Shown here one piece after another: positions 24,766 to 32,458 of a stretch of DNA of 42,252 nucleotides. The DNA is from an uncultured Oscillospiraceae bacterium (GTDB lineage: Bacteria; Bacillota; Clostridia; Oscillospirales; Acutalibacteraceae): the NCBI GenBank assembly GCA_902492895.1, contig CABUNG010000025.1, positions 1-42,252 on the forward strand, given 5' to 3'. Numbering within the stretch: the first letter of the stretch is position 1; every line of letters begins with the position of its first letter. A program made the translations under genes and the position numbers. The notes beneath the pieces are model-generated. The model worked only from the letters and a program-made list of their open reading frames with translations, was not told the DNA's origin and searched no databases.

Positions 24766-25212
24766 TCAGGAATGGCTGTCGGGGTTTTCGTGCGCATGAC
24801 GGGGATGGCCCATGGACAGAGGGCATTCACCGGAGTCGCGGAGCTGTTTCATCCGCTCCTGTATGCGGCCGATCCGCTCGCTGACCATGCCGCTGTCGAG
24901 GATTCCGGTATCCGCCAGCTTCTGCAGCCATCCGATGTCCGCGTTCATGCGGGTTTCGGCGAGATCGTAGATCTCCTGTTTCTGCGCGTCGCTGAGAGCG
25001 TTCCATTTTTCCCGGACCTGCTCCTGGAATTCCCGCATTTTGGCCCGTTTGTCTTCTAGGCTCTGATCGGGCGCGGCGGGTTCGCTTTGAGAGGCGGCGG
25101 GTTCTGGCGGCGGTTCGGCGGCGGCCGCCCCAAAGCCCGTAAACAGCAGGGTGCCCAGCATCAGCGATCCGATTAGACCGGCCAATTTCGTTTTCAAATT
25201 CCAGTTTTTCAT
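24766..25212 (-). CDS. Small exported helical protein with His-rich tail (DUF2680-like)
   Basis: 148 residues. A Sec-type signal peptide is clear: KNWNLKTK, a hydrophobic core LAGLIGSLMLGTLLFTGFG, and AAAAEP as a likely cleavage region. Then comes a short Pro/Ser/Gln linker and a charged helical domain (RAKMREFQEQVREKWNALSDAQKQEIYDLAETR, GILDSGMVSERIGRIQERMKQLRDSG) that resembles DUF2680 proteins or, more loosely, CpxP/Spy-like chaperones. The tail has four His and one Met in the last 15 residues (MGHPRHAHENPDSHS), suggesting metal binding. ATG at 25212 has AAGGA eight bases upstream. An in-frame ATG at 25263 also follows AAGGAGG, but at only two bases and with a poor signal n-region. Alone in its transcript. 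Confidence 0.72.
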   Translation of the reverse strand: MKNWNLKTKLAGLIGSLMLGTLLFTGFGAAAAEPPPEPAASQSEPAAPDQSLEDKRAKMREFQEQVREKWNALSDAQKQEIYDLAETRMNADIGWLQKLADTGILDSGMVSERIGRIQERMKQLRDSGECPLSMGHPRHAHENPDSHS

Positions 25213-25381
25213 TCCGCATCCTTCTTTCCGTCTATTTTCATGAAAAGCCGCGCGGGTCGACATCGCCTCCTTCCTGCATTAGTATGTCTCATGACGCAGC
25301 GGGCTTTCTTCCAGCCATGTTTTCACACAATTTCTCCAGACAGCACCTGTGGAAAATTTTAACAAAAAGGAGGCCATTTGC

Positions 25382-25573
25382 ATGAACTGCGGCAATACCC
25401 GTCCCTGTCCCTGCACTTTTCCTGGTTGTCCGCGTCATGGCCGCTGCTGCGCCTGCGTGGCTCATCATCGGGACAAGGAGGGAGGCATTCCGGGCTGCTT
25501 TTTCACGGAAGAGGGCGAAGCGCTCTGGAAGCGGGATCTCGAGACATTCGCAGCCGATCAAAACTTGAAATAA
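25382..25573 (+). CDS. Cysteine-rich mini-protein (DUF6485-like)
   Basis: 63 residues from ATG 25382, with AAGGAGG eight bases upstream. Eight cysteines fall in the first half: MNCGNTRPCPCTFPGCPRHG and then RCCACVAHHRDKEGGIPGCFF. The CxC-Tx-PGCxRxGxCCxCxxxHR-x-GxxPxCFF pattern is that of small clostridial proteins named DUF6485, probably a zinc or Fe-S binding knuckle; function unknown. No signal peptide. It sits between convergent and same-direction genes and has no clear operon partner. Confidence 0.78.
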   Translation: MNCGNTRPCPCTFPGCPRHGRCCACVAHHRDKEGGIPGCFFTEEGEALWKRDLETFAADQNLK

Positions 25574-25607
25574 AACCGGACCCGGGAGCAGATGCTCCCG
25601 GGTCCGG
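25567..25607 (-). terminator. Terminator of pfkA (and the ppx-ppk-pfkA transcript)
   Basis: CCGGACCCGGGAGC pairs with GCTCCCGGGTCCGG around a four-base loop. On the minus strand it is followed by TTTTATTT. It lies 22 bases after the pfkA stop and also faces the end of the cysteine-rich gene. Confidence 0.88.
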
Positions 25608-25629
25608 CTGCCTTATGAGGGATGTCCCG

Positions 25630-26703
25630 TCAGTCCCCGAACGACACACCGATTTCGCGGGCCATCTGGATGGACGGACAATCGACCGGCACCTTTTTGA
25701 GTTTTCCGGCGACCTCTTCGAGCGGGACCGGGACGATCTCGCCTCCCACCACCGCGCACATGTACCCGTATTTTTCTTCCCGGATGAGGCGGGCGGCCGC
25801 GGCGCCGAGCATGGTGGCGAGCATCCGGTCGTAGGCGCAGGGCGCGCCGCCCCGCTGAAAATGCCCGGGCACGCACACGCGGGACTCGCCGCCCACATAG
25901 GGCTCGAGTTCCTTGACAAGGCGGTAGGCGATGGAGGGATTCCCCTCTTTTTCCCGGGCGGCGGCGAGGGCTTTTTTGCTCAGCTTCGCCTCCGATTTGG
26001 ACAGCGCGCCCTCCGCCACGGCGAGGATCGAAAAGGGCTTTCCGAGCTTGCGGCGGCGCTCGATCGCGCGGCCGACTTTTTCGATATCGTAGGGGATTTC
26101 GGGCAGAAGAATGATGTCCGCCCCCGCGGCGACGCCGGCGTGCAGCGTCAGCCAGCCGACCTTGTGCCCCATGACCTCCACGATGAACACCCGCCCGTGT
26201 GAGGTTGCGGTGGTGTGGATGCAGTCGATGACGTTCGCGGCGATATCCACGGCGCTCTGGAATCCGAAGGTCATGTCGGTGCCCCAAAGATCGTTGTCGA
26301 TCGTCTTGGGCAGGGTGACGACGTTCACACCCTCGGTGCGCAGCAGGTTCGCCGTTTTGTGGGTGCCGTTGCCGCCCAGGATCACCAGGCAGTCGAGCCG
26401 GAGCTTTTTCACCGTATCTTTCATGGCGGCCACCTTGTCCACGCCGTCCTCCTCGATCACCCGCATCAGTTTAAACGGGGTCCGGGAGGTCCCGAGCATG
26501 GTGCCGCCCAGCGTCAGAATCCCCGAAAAATCCTCCGGCTTCATCAGCCGGGTCCGGTTCTGGATCAGGCCGCGGTAGCCGTCCAGGATCCCGATGATCT
26601 CCACCTCGTCAAAGGCCTCATACAGCGCCTTGGCAACGCCCCGCATCGCGGCGTTGAGCCCCTGGCAGTCTCCGCCGCTCGTCAGCATTCCGATTCTCAG
26701 CAT
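25630..26703 (-). CDS. pfkA: 6-phosphofructokinase, group with uncertain phosphoryl donor
   Basis: 357 residues. It phosphorylates fructose-6-phosphate at C1 in glycolysis. Seen: SGGDCQGLNA (9-18), LGGNGTHKTA (109-118), PKTIDNDLWGTDMTFGFQSA (132-151) with the catalytic aspartates, VEVMGHKVGWL and LPEIPYD. Donor clues are mixed: Gly113 is retained as in ATP enzymes (PPi enzymes usually have Asp), while Lys133 before TIDND is the PPi-type residue (ATP enzymes have Gly), and Asn112 replaces the usual Asp. This matches a clade that includes both ATP- and PPi-using enzymes. ATG 26703 starts like the family; an in-frame GTG at 26709 is possible. It lies 66 bases after ppk without a terminator, so it may be in the polyphosphate operon. 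The spacer contains a 12-base palindrome at 26721-26732. Confidence 0.92.
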   Translation of the reverse strand: MLRIGMLTSGGDCQGLNAAMRGVAKALYEAFDEVEIIGILDGYRGLIQNRTRLMKPEDFSGILTLGGTMLGTSRTPFKLMRVIEEDGVDKVAAMKDTVKKLRLDCLVILGGNGTHKTANLLRTEGVNVVTLPKTIDNDLWGTDMTFGFQSAVDIAANVIDCIHTTATSHGRVFIVEVMGHKVGWLTLHAGVAAGADIILLPEIPYDIEKVGRAIERRRKLGKPFSILAVAEGALSKSEAKLSKKALAAAREKEGNPSIAYRLVKELEPYVGGESRVCVPGHFQRGGAPCAYDRMLATMLGAAAARLIREEKYGYMCAVVGGEIVPVPLEEVAGKLKKVPVDCPSIQMAREIGVSFGD

Positions 26704-26769
26704 CGTCACACATCCCTTTCGCACAGCTGTGCACTCTTTTCATCCGGTTCTCCCCGGACGTATCCGTGT

Positions 26770-28851
26770 TTATCTCTCGGGGGAAAGAACGGCCTCGGCC
26801 GCCTCTTTTTCCCTGCGCGCGACCGCGTCCCTGGCCAGCTGATACAGCGCAAGCTGGCTGTTGACAGCCGGACGGCCGCGGCGGTCGGGCAGCTCGTAGG
26901 TGCCGTCCGCGTGGAGCTCTCTGGCCCCCACCGTATCGGATAAAAACAGCTCGATCGCCTCGTCCACCCGGCGGCGGATTTCCTCGTCCTCGACGGGGAA
27001 CAGCAGTTCCACCCGGCGGTCCAGATTGCGGGGCATGAGGTCCGCGCTGCCGAGATACAGCTTCGGATTGCCGCCGTTTTCGAACCGGAAAATCCGGCTG
27101 TGTTCGAGCAGCTGCCCGACGATGCTGAACACCCGGATGTTGGAGCTCACCCCGGGCAGGCCGGGAATCAGGCAGCAGATGCCCCGAATCACCAGGGTCA
27201 CAGGCACGCCGGCCTGGGAGGCTTCGTAGAGCCGGGCGATCACGGCCGGATCGACGAGCGAATTGGCTTTGGCGAAAATGCCCGCCGGCAGGCCGTGGGA
27301 AGCGTTCTGGATTTCGCTGTCGATCATGCGGTAGAAAAAGGGGCGCATCCCTTCGGGCGCGGCGACCAGCCGGCTGTACTGAGGCGGACGGGAATACCCG
27401 GTGAGGACGTTGAAGAGGGACGAAGCGTCGGCGCCATAGCTTTCCCGGCAGGTGAACATGCCCATGTCGGTGTACAGCCTGGCGGTGGAATCGTTGTAAT
27501 TGCCGGTGCCCAGATGGACATAGCGGCGCAGGCCGTCCTCTTCCCGCCGGACGACCAGCAGGATCTTGCAGTGGGTTTTGAGCCCCGCCAGGCCATAGAT
27601 GACGTGGCAGCCGGCCTCTTCGAGCTTCAGCGCCCAGTGGATGTTGTTTTCCTCGTCAAAGCGGGCCTTGAGCTCGACGAGGACCGTCACCTGCTTGCCG
27701 TTGTCCGCCGCCTTCATCAGCGCCGCGATGATGGGAGACTGCCCGCTGACCCGGTAGAGGGTCTGCTTGATGGCAAGCACGTCCGGATCCTCCGCGGCCC
27801 GGCGGACGAAATCCACCACGCAGTCGAAGCTCTCGTAGGGGTGATGGACGAAACGGTCCCGTTCCCGGATGGCCTCGAACGGGTCCTCCGCCCCCCAGAA
27901 ATCCGCGGGGACAACGGGGGTGACGGGAGGCAGGCGGAGTGCGTCGTCCAGTCCGCTCAAGCGGAAGCAGAAGGTCAGGTCGAGCGGGCCGGGGACCTCG
28001 TAGATGTCCCGTTCATCCACCTGCAACATATCGGTGAGAAATTCCCGCAGCTCCCGGTCGCAGTGGCGGGAGAGCTCCAGCCGGACCGGTTTGCCCCGCT
28101 TTCGTTTTTTGATGGATTCCTGAATTTCGATGAGCAGGTCCTCGGCCTCTTCGTCGATGGAGAGATCGCCGTTGCGGGTCAGGCGGAAGGCGGCGGCCGC
28201 GTCGATATCGTGCAGTTCGAACAGATCGCCTAAATGGTGGGTGAGAAGGGTTTCGAGCAGGATAAACGCCCGTCCCTTTTGACTGGGCAGCTCGACGAGA
28301 CGGGGAAGGATGGACGGCACCTGCACCACCGCAAACGCGGTTTCCCCATCTTTTTTCAGGCGGAGCCCCAGGTTGAGGCTCTTGTTCGACAGCATGGGAA
28401 ACGGCCGGCTGCGGTCCACGGCCAGGGGCGTGAGGACCGGAAACAGCACTTTTTCAAAATACGCCGCGACAAAGGCGGCCTGATCCGCGTTCAGATCCTC
28501 CGGGTGCAGCAGGGAGATGCCCTTTTTCCCGAGCTGCGGAAGGAGCGAACGGGTAAAACACGTATATTGCTTCTCGACAAAGGCGTGGATGCTCTCCTCC
28601 AGCCGATGGAGCTGCTGGGACGGGGTGAGGCCGGCGGGATCCGGCTCTTTGTATCCCGAACGCACCTGCTCCTGCAGTCCCGCGACCCGCACCATGAAGA
28701 ATTCGTCGAGGTTGGAGGCGGTGATGGCCAGAAACTTGCACCGTTCGAGGATCGGATTCTCTTTTTCATACGCTTCTTCCAAAACCCGGGCGTTAAAGTC
28801 CAGCCAGCTCAGTTCCCGGTTGATATAGGGAAGCGCCGTTGCCTTTTTCAT
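26770..28851 (-). CDS. ppk1: Polyphosphate kinase 1
   Basis: 693 residues, the typical size of Ppk1. It makes polyphosphate from the gamma phosphate of ATP, reversibly, at or near the membrane. N-terminal domain INRELSWLDFNARVLEEA (10-27), then the family stretch AITASNLDEFFMVRVAGL. The phosphorylated histidine is in LAGLKTHCKILLVVRRE near residue 427; the second histidine is in LLEHSRIFRFENGG near 585, followed by YLGSADLMPRNLDRRVELLFPV. ATG 28851 follows GGGAGGAATTTCC. It is 30 bases after ppx, so the operon encodes both making and breaking of polyphosphate. Confidence 0.97.
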   Translation of the reverse strand: MKKATALPYINRELSWLDFNARVLEEAYEKENPILERCKFLAITASNLDEFFMVRVAGLQEQVRSGYKEPDPAGLTPSQQLHRLEESIHAFVEKQYTCFTRSLLPQLGKKGISLLHPEDLNADQAAFVAAYFEKVLFPVLTPLAVDRSRPFPMLSNKSLNLGLRLKKDGETAFAVVQVPSILPRLVELPSQKGRAFILLETLLTHHLGDLFELHDIDAAAAFRLTRNGDLSIDEEAEDLLIEIQESIKKRKRGKPVRLELSRHCDRELREFLTDMLQVDERDIYEVPGPLDLTFCFRLSGLDDALRLPPVTPVVPADFWGAEDPFEAIRERDRFVHHPYESFDCVVDFVRRAAEDPDVLAIKQTLYRVSGQSPIIAALMKAADNGKQVTVLVELKARFDEENNIHWALKLEEAGCHVIYGLAGLKTHCKILLVVRREEDGLRRYVHLGTGNYNDSTARLYTDMGMFTCRESYGADASSLFNVLTGYSRPPQYSRLVAAPEGMRPFFYRMIDSEIQNASHGLPAGIFAKANSLVDPAVIARLYEASQAGVPVTLVIRGICCLIPGLPGVSSNIRVFSIVGQLLEHSRIFRFENGGNPKLYLGSADLMPRNLDRRVELLFPVEDEEIRRRVDEAIELFLSDTVGARELHADGTYELPDRRGRPAVNSQLALYQLARDAVARREKEAAEAVLSPER

Positions 28852-28881
28852 GGAAATTCCTCCCGGTAAAGATACTCGGCC

Positions 28882-30405
28882 TCAAAGCAGGCTGCTTTTG
28901 ACCACGAGGACCGGCTCGATGCCGAACACGTCCTCGAAAAACGGGGCGCAGTCGTCGAAAGCCCACTGCTCGAGCAGAAGCTCCTCCCGCGCCTTGACCG
29001 TGACGACGAGGCGCTCCTCCTCCAGCCGGATTTTCATCTCGCAGAGCTTGCCCTTGCGGGATTCGTCGAGGGTGTTGGCGAGGTTGAGGATAGCGGCGAG
29101 CTTATCGGCCAGCAGCTTCTGCTTGTCGGAGAGGATGACGGTCCCGGGACTGGCGCGGTGCAGATCGCCGTATTGCGCGATCTCAGCGGTCAGGGCGGTC
29201 TCTTCCTCGTCCAGCCCGTAGAAATACGACTGCTTGATAAGGTCGTAGGCCGCCAGGGAGGCCTTTTTCGCGTTGACGCCGTAGCCGGCCTCGTGCAGCA
29301 GCGCTGCGCACTCGAGCAGGATCCGCTTTTTGCCGCTGATGCCGTGGAGCTTTTTCAGCTTTTCAAACAGCGCCACCGCGTAATCCCGCACCCGCTCCGC
29401 ATGGGCGAGATCCATGCCCCGCCTGCGGCACATCTCCCGGGCACAGGAGAGGGCGCCGGCCCGCTCCTGGTTTTCAAACCGGGTCTTTTCGGCGGGGCTG
29501 AGCATTTGTCCGGCCAGGATATCCATCAGATGCAGAGGGGGGGACAGGATGACCGGGGCTTTGGCGAAATCCATCATCCGCAGATAGATCGCGAGCATGG
29601 GCAGGAGCTGGTCGGCCGTTTCCTCGGGGATGGCCGTCCGTTCCGCGATGACTCGGGCCGGCAGGGTTTTGATGTTGGCGTACAGCGTTTCGAGCGCTTC
29701 CCGCGGGATGCGGAAAACGCCGTTTTCCTCCTCCGCCCCGCATAAGGAGGCGATGGTGTCGAGTTCCCGCCCGGTCAGGACCAGATCGCGGGGCGCGCCG
29801 CCGTCCAGCCTCCAGGACAAACGCTGGAAATAGGCGTCCACATATTCCTCGAGAACCTGATAAAACCGGGTCGTCCGGTCCTCCATGCTGCGGAGGATTT
29901 CGCTGAGCTTCAGGAACCCGAGGGTGATGTTGCTCGTCTGCAGCACCTCGTGACGGCGGCAGAGTGCCACGCCGACGCTGCCGGTTCCCACATAGGCGAG
30001 CAGCGCGTCGCCGTCCAGGAAAGGGGAAGGGAGCAGCTCGCCGTAGATCAGGCCGCTTTCCTCGCCGTCCTCCAGAACCTCGACGACCAGGGAATTCTGA
30101 GTTTTGAGCTGATCGAGGACGTACGCGCGGTTTTCCGCCTCTCTGAGGGCGGTGGTGGCGATGGCGCGGTATTCCGATACCCCGTATTCCTTCATCACCT
30201 GGGTATAGCCCCGCAGCACAGAGGACAGCGCCCTCACCGTCTGGGGACTGATATGCCCCGTGGTGAACACCTCATGCCCAAGACGGAGCGGGTATTCCAG
30301 CATATCCAGCCGGACAGGGCCCGCTTTCCCGGATTGATAGATGCCCATCCGCACAGAATTCGAGCCGATATCCAGCACGCTGACGGTTTTGAGAGAGCGT
30401 TTCAT
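28882..30405 (-). CDS. ppx: Exopolyphosphatase, Ppx/GppA family with C-terminal HD-like domain
   Basis: 507 residues. The actin-like fold is shown by VLDIGSNSVRMGIYQ (11-25), ATTALREAENR and LLAYVGTGSVGVAL. The expected catalytic glutamate is in EVLEDGEESGLIYGE. The C-terminal ~190 residues resemble the HD-like domain of E. coli Ppx (LLHEAGYGVNAKKASLAAYDLI). The enzyme removes terminal phosphate from polyphosphate or, in GppA-type members, from pppGpp. First gene of ppx-ppk-(pfkA). A near-consensus promoter lies upstream, back to back with that of the GDPD gene. Confidence 0.94.
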   Translation of the reverse strand: MKRSLKTVSVLDIGSNSVRMGIYQSGKAGPVRLDMLEYPLRLGHEVFTTGHISPQTVRALSSVLRGYTQVMKEYGVSEYRAIATTALREAENRAYVLDQLKTQNSLVVEVLEDGEESGLIYGELLPSPFLDGDALLAYVGTGSVGVALCRRHEVLQTSNITLGFLKLSEILRSMEDRTTRFYQVLEEYVDAYFQRLSWRLDGGAPRDLVLTGRELDTIASLCGAEEENGVFRIPREALETLYANIKTLPARVIAERTAIPEETADQLLPMLAIYLRMMDFAKAPVILSPPLHLMDILAGQMLSPAEKTRFENQERAGALSCAREMCRRRGMDLAHAERVRDYAVALFEKLKKLHGISGKKRILLECAALLHEAGYGVNAKKASLAAYDLIKQSYFYGLDEEETALTAEIAQYGDLHRASPGTVILSDKQKLLADKLAAILNLANTLDESRKGKLCEMKIRLEEERLVVTVKAREELLLEQWAFDDCAPFFEDVFGIEPVLVVKSSLL

Positions 30406-30460
30406 GTCGAACCTGCCTTTCCGGTTGCACTTTCCGCGTTTCGGGGAGAGTTTCCTTTAT

Positions 30461-30489
30461 AGTATACAGTATAACCGGCAATATGACAA
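30461..30489 (-). promoter_or_regulatory. Promoter of ppx-ppk-(pfkA)
   Basis: On the minus strand, TTGTCA (30489-30484), a 17-base spacer and TATACT (30466-30461). No Pho-box-like repeat is obvious. Confidence 0.82.
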
Positions 30490-30528
30490 TTGTATGAAGA
30501 AATGCACTGAAAAGAACCCAAAATGCCA

Positions 30529-30557
30529 TTGTTTTTTGCGATATAGGGGGGTATAAT
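30529..30557 (+). promoter_or_regulatory. Promoter of the GDPD operon
   Basis: TTGTTT (30529-30534), a 17-base spacer and TATAAT (30552-30557), about 30 bases before the start codon. Confidence 0.8.
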
Positions 30558-30587
30558 CGAAAAAAAGTCTGTGAAGGGGACGATCTT

Positions 30588-31331
30588 ATGCCGATTATCC
30601 ACGCCCATCGCGGTGCCTCCGCCTATGCGCCCGAAAACACGCTGCCCGCGTTCCGCCTGGCGCTCGAACAGCACACCGACGGCATTGAAACGGATATCCA
30701 CCTCACCCTCGATAATCGGTTCGTCGTCTGCCATGACGACGAGATCGCCCGGACCTCGAACGGCGAGGGGAAAATCCAGGATATGACGGTCGAACAGCTC
30801 AAAGAGTACGATTTCGGCGTCAAATTCGGCCTGGCCTTCGCGGGCACGCCGATCCCCACCCTGGACGAGCTGCTCGAGGTGGTCCGGGACGTCGACCCGA
30901 TCAACATCGAGATTAAGGGTCCGTTCCGGGAGGATGCGGACATGGCGGCGGCCTATCGGCTGCTGTATGAGACGCTGGTCAAATTCGGCTGTGTGGAGCG
31001 GACGCTTTTTTCGAGTTTCGGCCACAGCTGGCTGCGGGATCTCAAGGCGCAGTATCCGGATCTGCGCACCGGTCTGCTCTACGGCGGAGATCCCAAAACG
31101 CCGGAGGAAACGCTCGAGATGGTGCGGGACTACAACGCGGACGCCATCCATCCCTATCTGCATTCCATCAACAAGGACATCGTGGACGCCTGCCTGGCGA
31201 ACGGCATCGATGTCAACGTCTGGACGGTGGATTCTCCCAAAGATATCGCCACGGCGGTGTCCTATGGCGTGACCGGCATCATCACGAACGTGCCCGACCG
31301 GGTGCGGGCCTACTGTGAGGAGCACGCCTGA
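30588..31331 (+). CDS. Glycerophosphodiester phosphodiesterase
   Basis: 247 residues, cytoplasmic UgpQ-type (no signal peptide). It hydrolyses glycerophosphodiesters to glycerol-3-phosphate and an alcohol. Family motifs: IHAHRGASAYAPENT (4-18) with the catalytic histidine, GIETDIHLTLDNRFVVCHDD (32-51) with metal-binding Glu and Asp and the second histidine, NIEIKG, and the C-terminal DVNVWTVDSP and GVTGIITNVPD. AAGGGG lies upstream. The stop overlaps the ATG of the next gene by one base (TGATG), so the two are coupled. Confidence 0.96.
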   Translation: MPIIHAHRGASAYAPENTLPAFRLALEQHTDGIETDIHLTLDNRFVVCHDDEIARTSNGEGKIQDMTVEQLKEYDFGVKFGLAFAGTPIPTLDELLEVVRDVDPINIEIKGPFREDADMAAAYRLLYETLVKFGCVERTLFSSFGHSWLRDLKAQYPDLRTGLLYGGDPKTPEETLEMVRDYNADAIHPYLHSINKDIVDACLANGIDVNVWTVDSPKDIATAVSYGVTGIITNVPDRVRAYCEEHA

Positions 31332-31849
31332 TGGATAAAGGATGCATCCAGATCTATCACGGAACCGGCAAAGGGAAAACGACCGCGGCCGTGGGGCTTC
31401 TTCTGCGGGCGGCGGGGCAGGGGTTTTCGGCCGGCTTCGCGCAGTTCCTCAAGGACGGCAGCTCGGGGGAGTGCCGGCTGCTGGCGTCTCTGCCCGGCAT
31501 CGCGCTGTTCCCGTTTTTGCCCGAGGTGCCCTTCACCTTTGCCATGACCCCGGAGCAGCGGGACGAGGCCGCGGCATTTTACGCCGGACTTCTGGAGCGG
31601 GTGGAGCAGCGGCGGGATTTGGACCTCGTGGTGCTGGACGAAGTGCTCGACGCGGTGAACGCGGGTCTTCTGCCGGAGGAATCGCTGCTGCATTTCCTGA
31701 AAAACCGGCCGTCCGGCCAGGAAGTGGTGCTGACCGGACGGAACCCGTCCGAAGCCCTGTGCCAGATGGCCGATTATATCACCGATATGCGCGCCGTCAA
31801 GCACCCCTATGCCTCCGGGCAGGAGGCTCGGCGGGGCGTCGAATGGTGA
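31331..31849 (+). CDS. cobO: Corrinoid (cobalamin) adenosyltransferase, CobO/BtuR type
   Basis: 172 residues. The P-loop is IYHGTGKGKTTAAVGLLLRA (8-27), which in this family binds ATP in reverse and transfers the adenosyl group to Co(I) of corrinoids. Also seen: QFLKDGSSGECRLL, DLVVLDEVLDAVNAGLL near residue 98-114 and VVLTGRNPSEALCQMADYITDM, all usual. Some members are shorter than here at the N-terminus; this one is complete. No cobalamin riboswitch or biosynthetic gene is near, so it probably serves salvage. It is translationally coupled to GDPD, with no evident metabolic link. Confidence 0.95.
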   Translation: MDKGCIQIYHGTGKGKTTAAVGLLLRAAGQGFSAGFAQFLKDGSSGECRLLASLPGIALFPFLPEVPFTFAMTPEQRDEAAAFYAGLLERVEQRRDLDLVVLDEVLDAVNAGLLPEESLLHFLKNRPSGQEVVLTGRNPSEALCQMADYITDMRAVKHPYASGQEARRGVEW

Positions 31850-31890
31850 AGAATCCCCGCCGTACTATACTCAGAAAGGTTGATCTCCCT

Positions 31891-32262
31891 ATGATGATAC
31901 ACACAACCGAAGCGAACGGCGAGAAAATCGCCTGGTTGGACAGCGGCGAACCCGTGATCCGGGACGCGCAGTCGGCTCTCGACCGGATGATGACGGCCCG
32001 CTATGAGACCGGCTGCAGCCGCTTTGCGGTATCCAAAACCGCGTTTGCGGAGGATTTCTTTATTCTCAGCACGGGGCTTGCGGGGGAGTTCCTGCAGAAA
32101 TTGATCAATTACCGGATGAAAATCGCCATTTGGGGGGATTTTTCGGGATATACCAGCCGGCCGCTGCGGGATTTTATGTTCGAAAGCAACAACGGCAACG
32201 ATGTGTTTTTCGTTCCGACAAAGGACGAGGCGATCGAGAGGCTGAGCCGGGCCGAGGAATGA
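31891..32262 (+). CDS. DUF4180 family protein
   Basis: 123 residues. The sequence EKIAWLDSGEPVIRDAQSALDRMM, then FAVSKTAFAEDFFILSTGLAGEFLQKLINYRMKIAIWGDFS, and RDFMFESNNGNDVFFVPTKDEAIERL follow the pattern of DUF4180, a small alpha/beta domain of unknown function. The frame is open far upstream through cobO, but ATG 31891 (or 31894) is the family start. AAAGG lies rather far (12 bases) upstream. It starts 41 bases after cobO; TATACT at 31866-31871 may be a -10 box for a separate promoter. Two hairpins lie between its stop and the end of the shared terminator. Confidence 0.85.
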   Translation: MMIHTTEANGEKIAWLDSGEPVIRDAQSALDRMMTARYETGCSRFAVSKTAFAEDFFILSTGLAGEFLQKLINYRMKIAIWGDFSGYTSRPLRDFMFESNNGNDVFFVPTKDEAIERLSRAEE

Positions 32263-32397
32263 CGGCAGGGAAACGGTGCCGTTTTCGGATCGGCGTGGGC
32301 CGTATCCCTCGATTGGAAATCCGCTGCGCAAAGCCCTGTCCTCTCCGCTTGAATCGCGGCGGACGATCGACCGCAGGTCCCGCCCGAAACCAACAGA

Positions 32398-32427
32398 AAG
32401 CCGGCCGCATCTGCGGCCGGCTTTTTC
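32398..32427. terminator. Bidirectional terminator between convergent transcripts
   Basis: GCCGGCCGCA, loop, and GCGGCCGGC followed by TTTTT on the plus strand; on the minus strand the hairpin is followed by a shorter T stretch. It serves the GDPD-cobO-DUF4180 transcript and probably the sigma-factor operon. Confidence 0.85.
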
Positions 32428-32458
32428 ATACGGATACGGGGAGTAGGAGGATGCCGGA

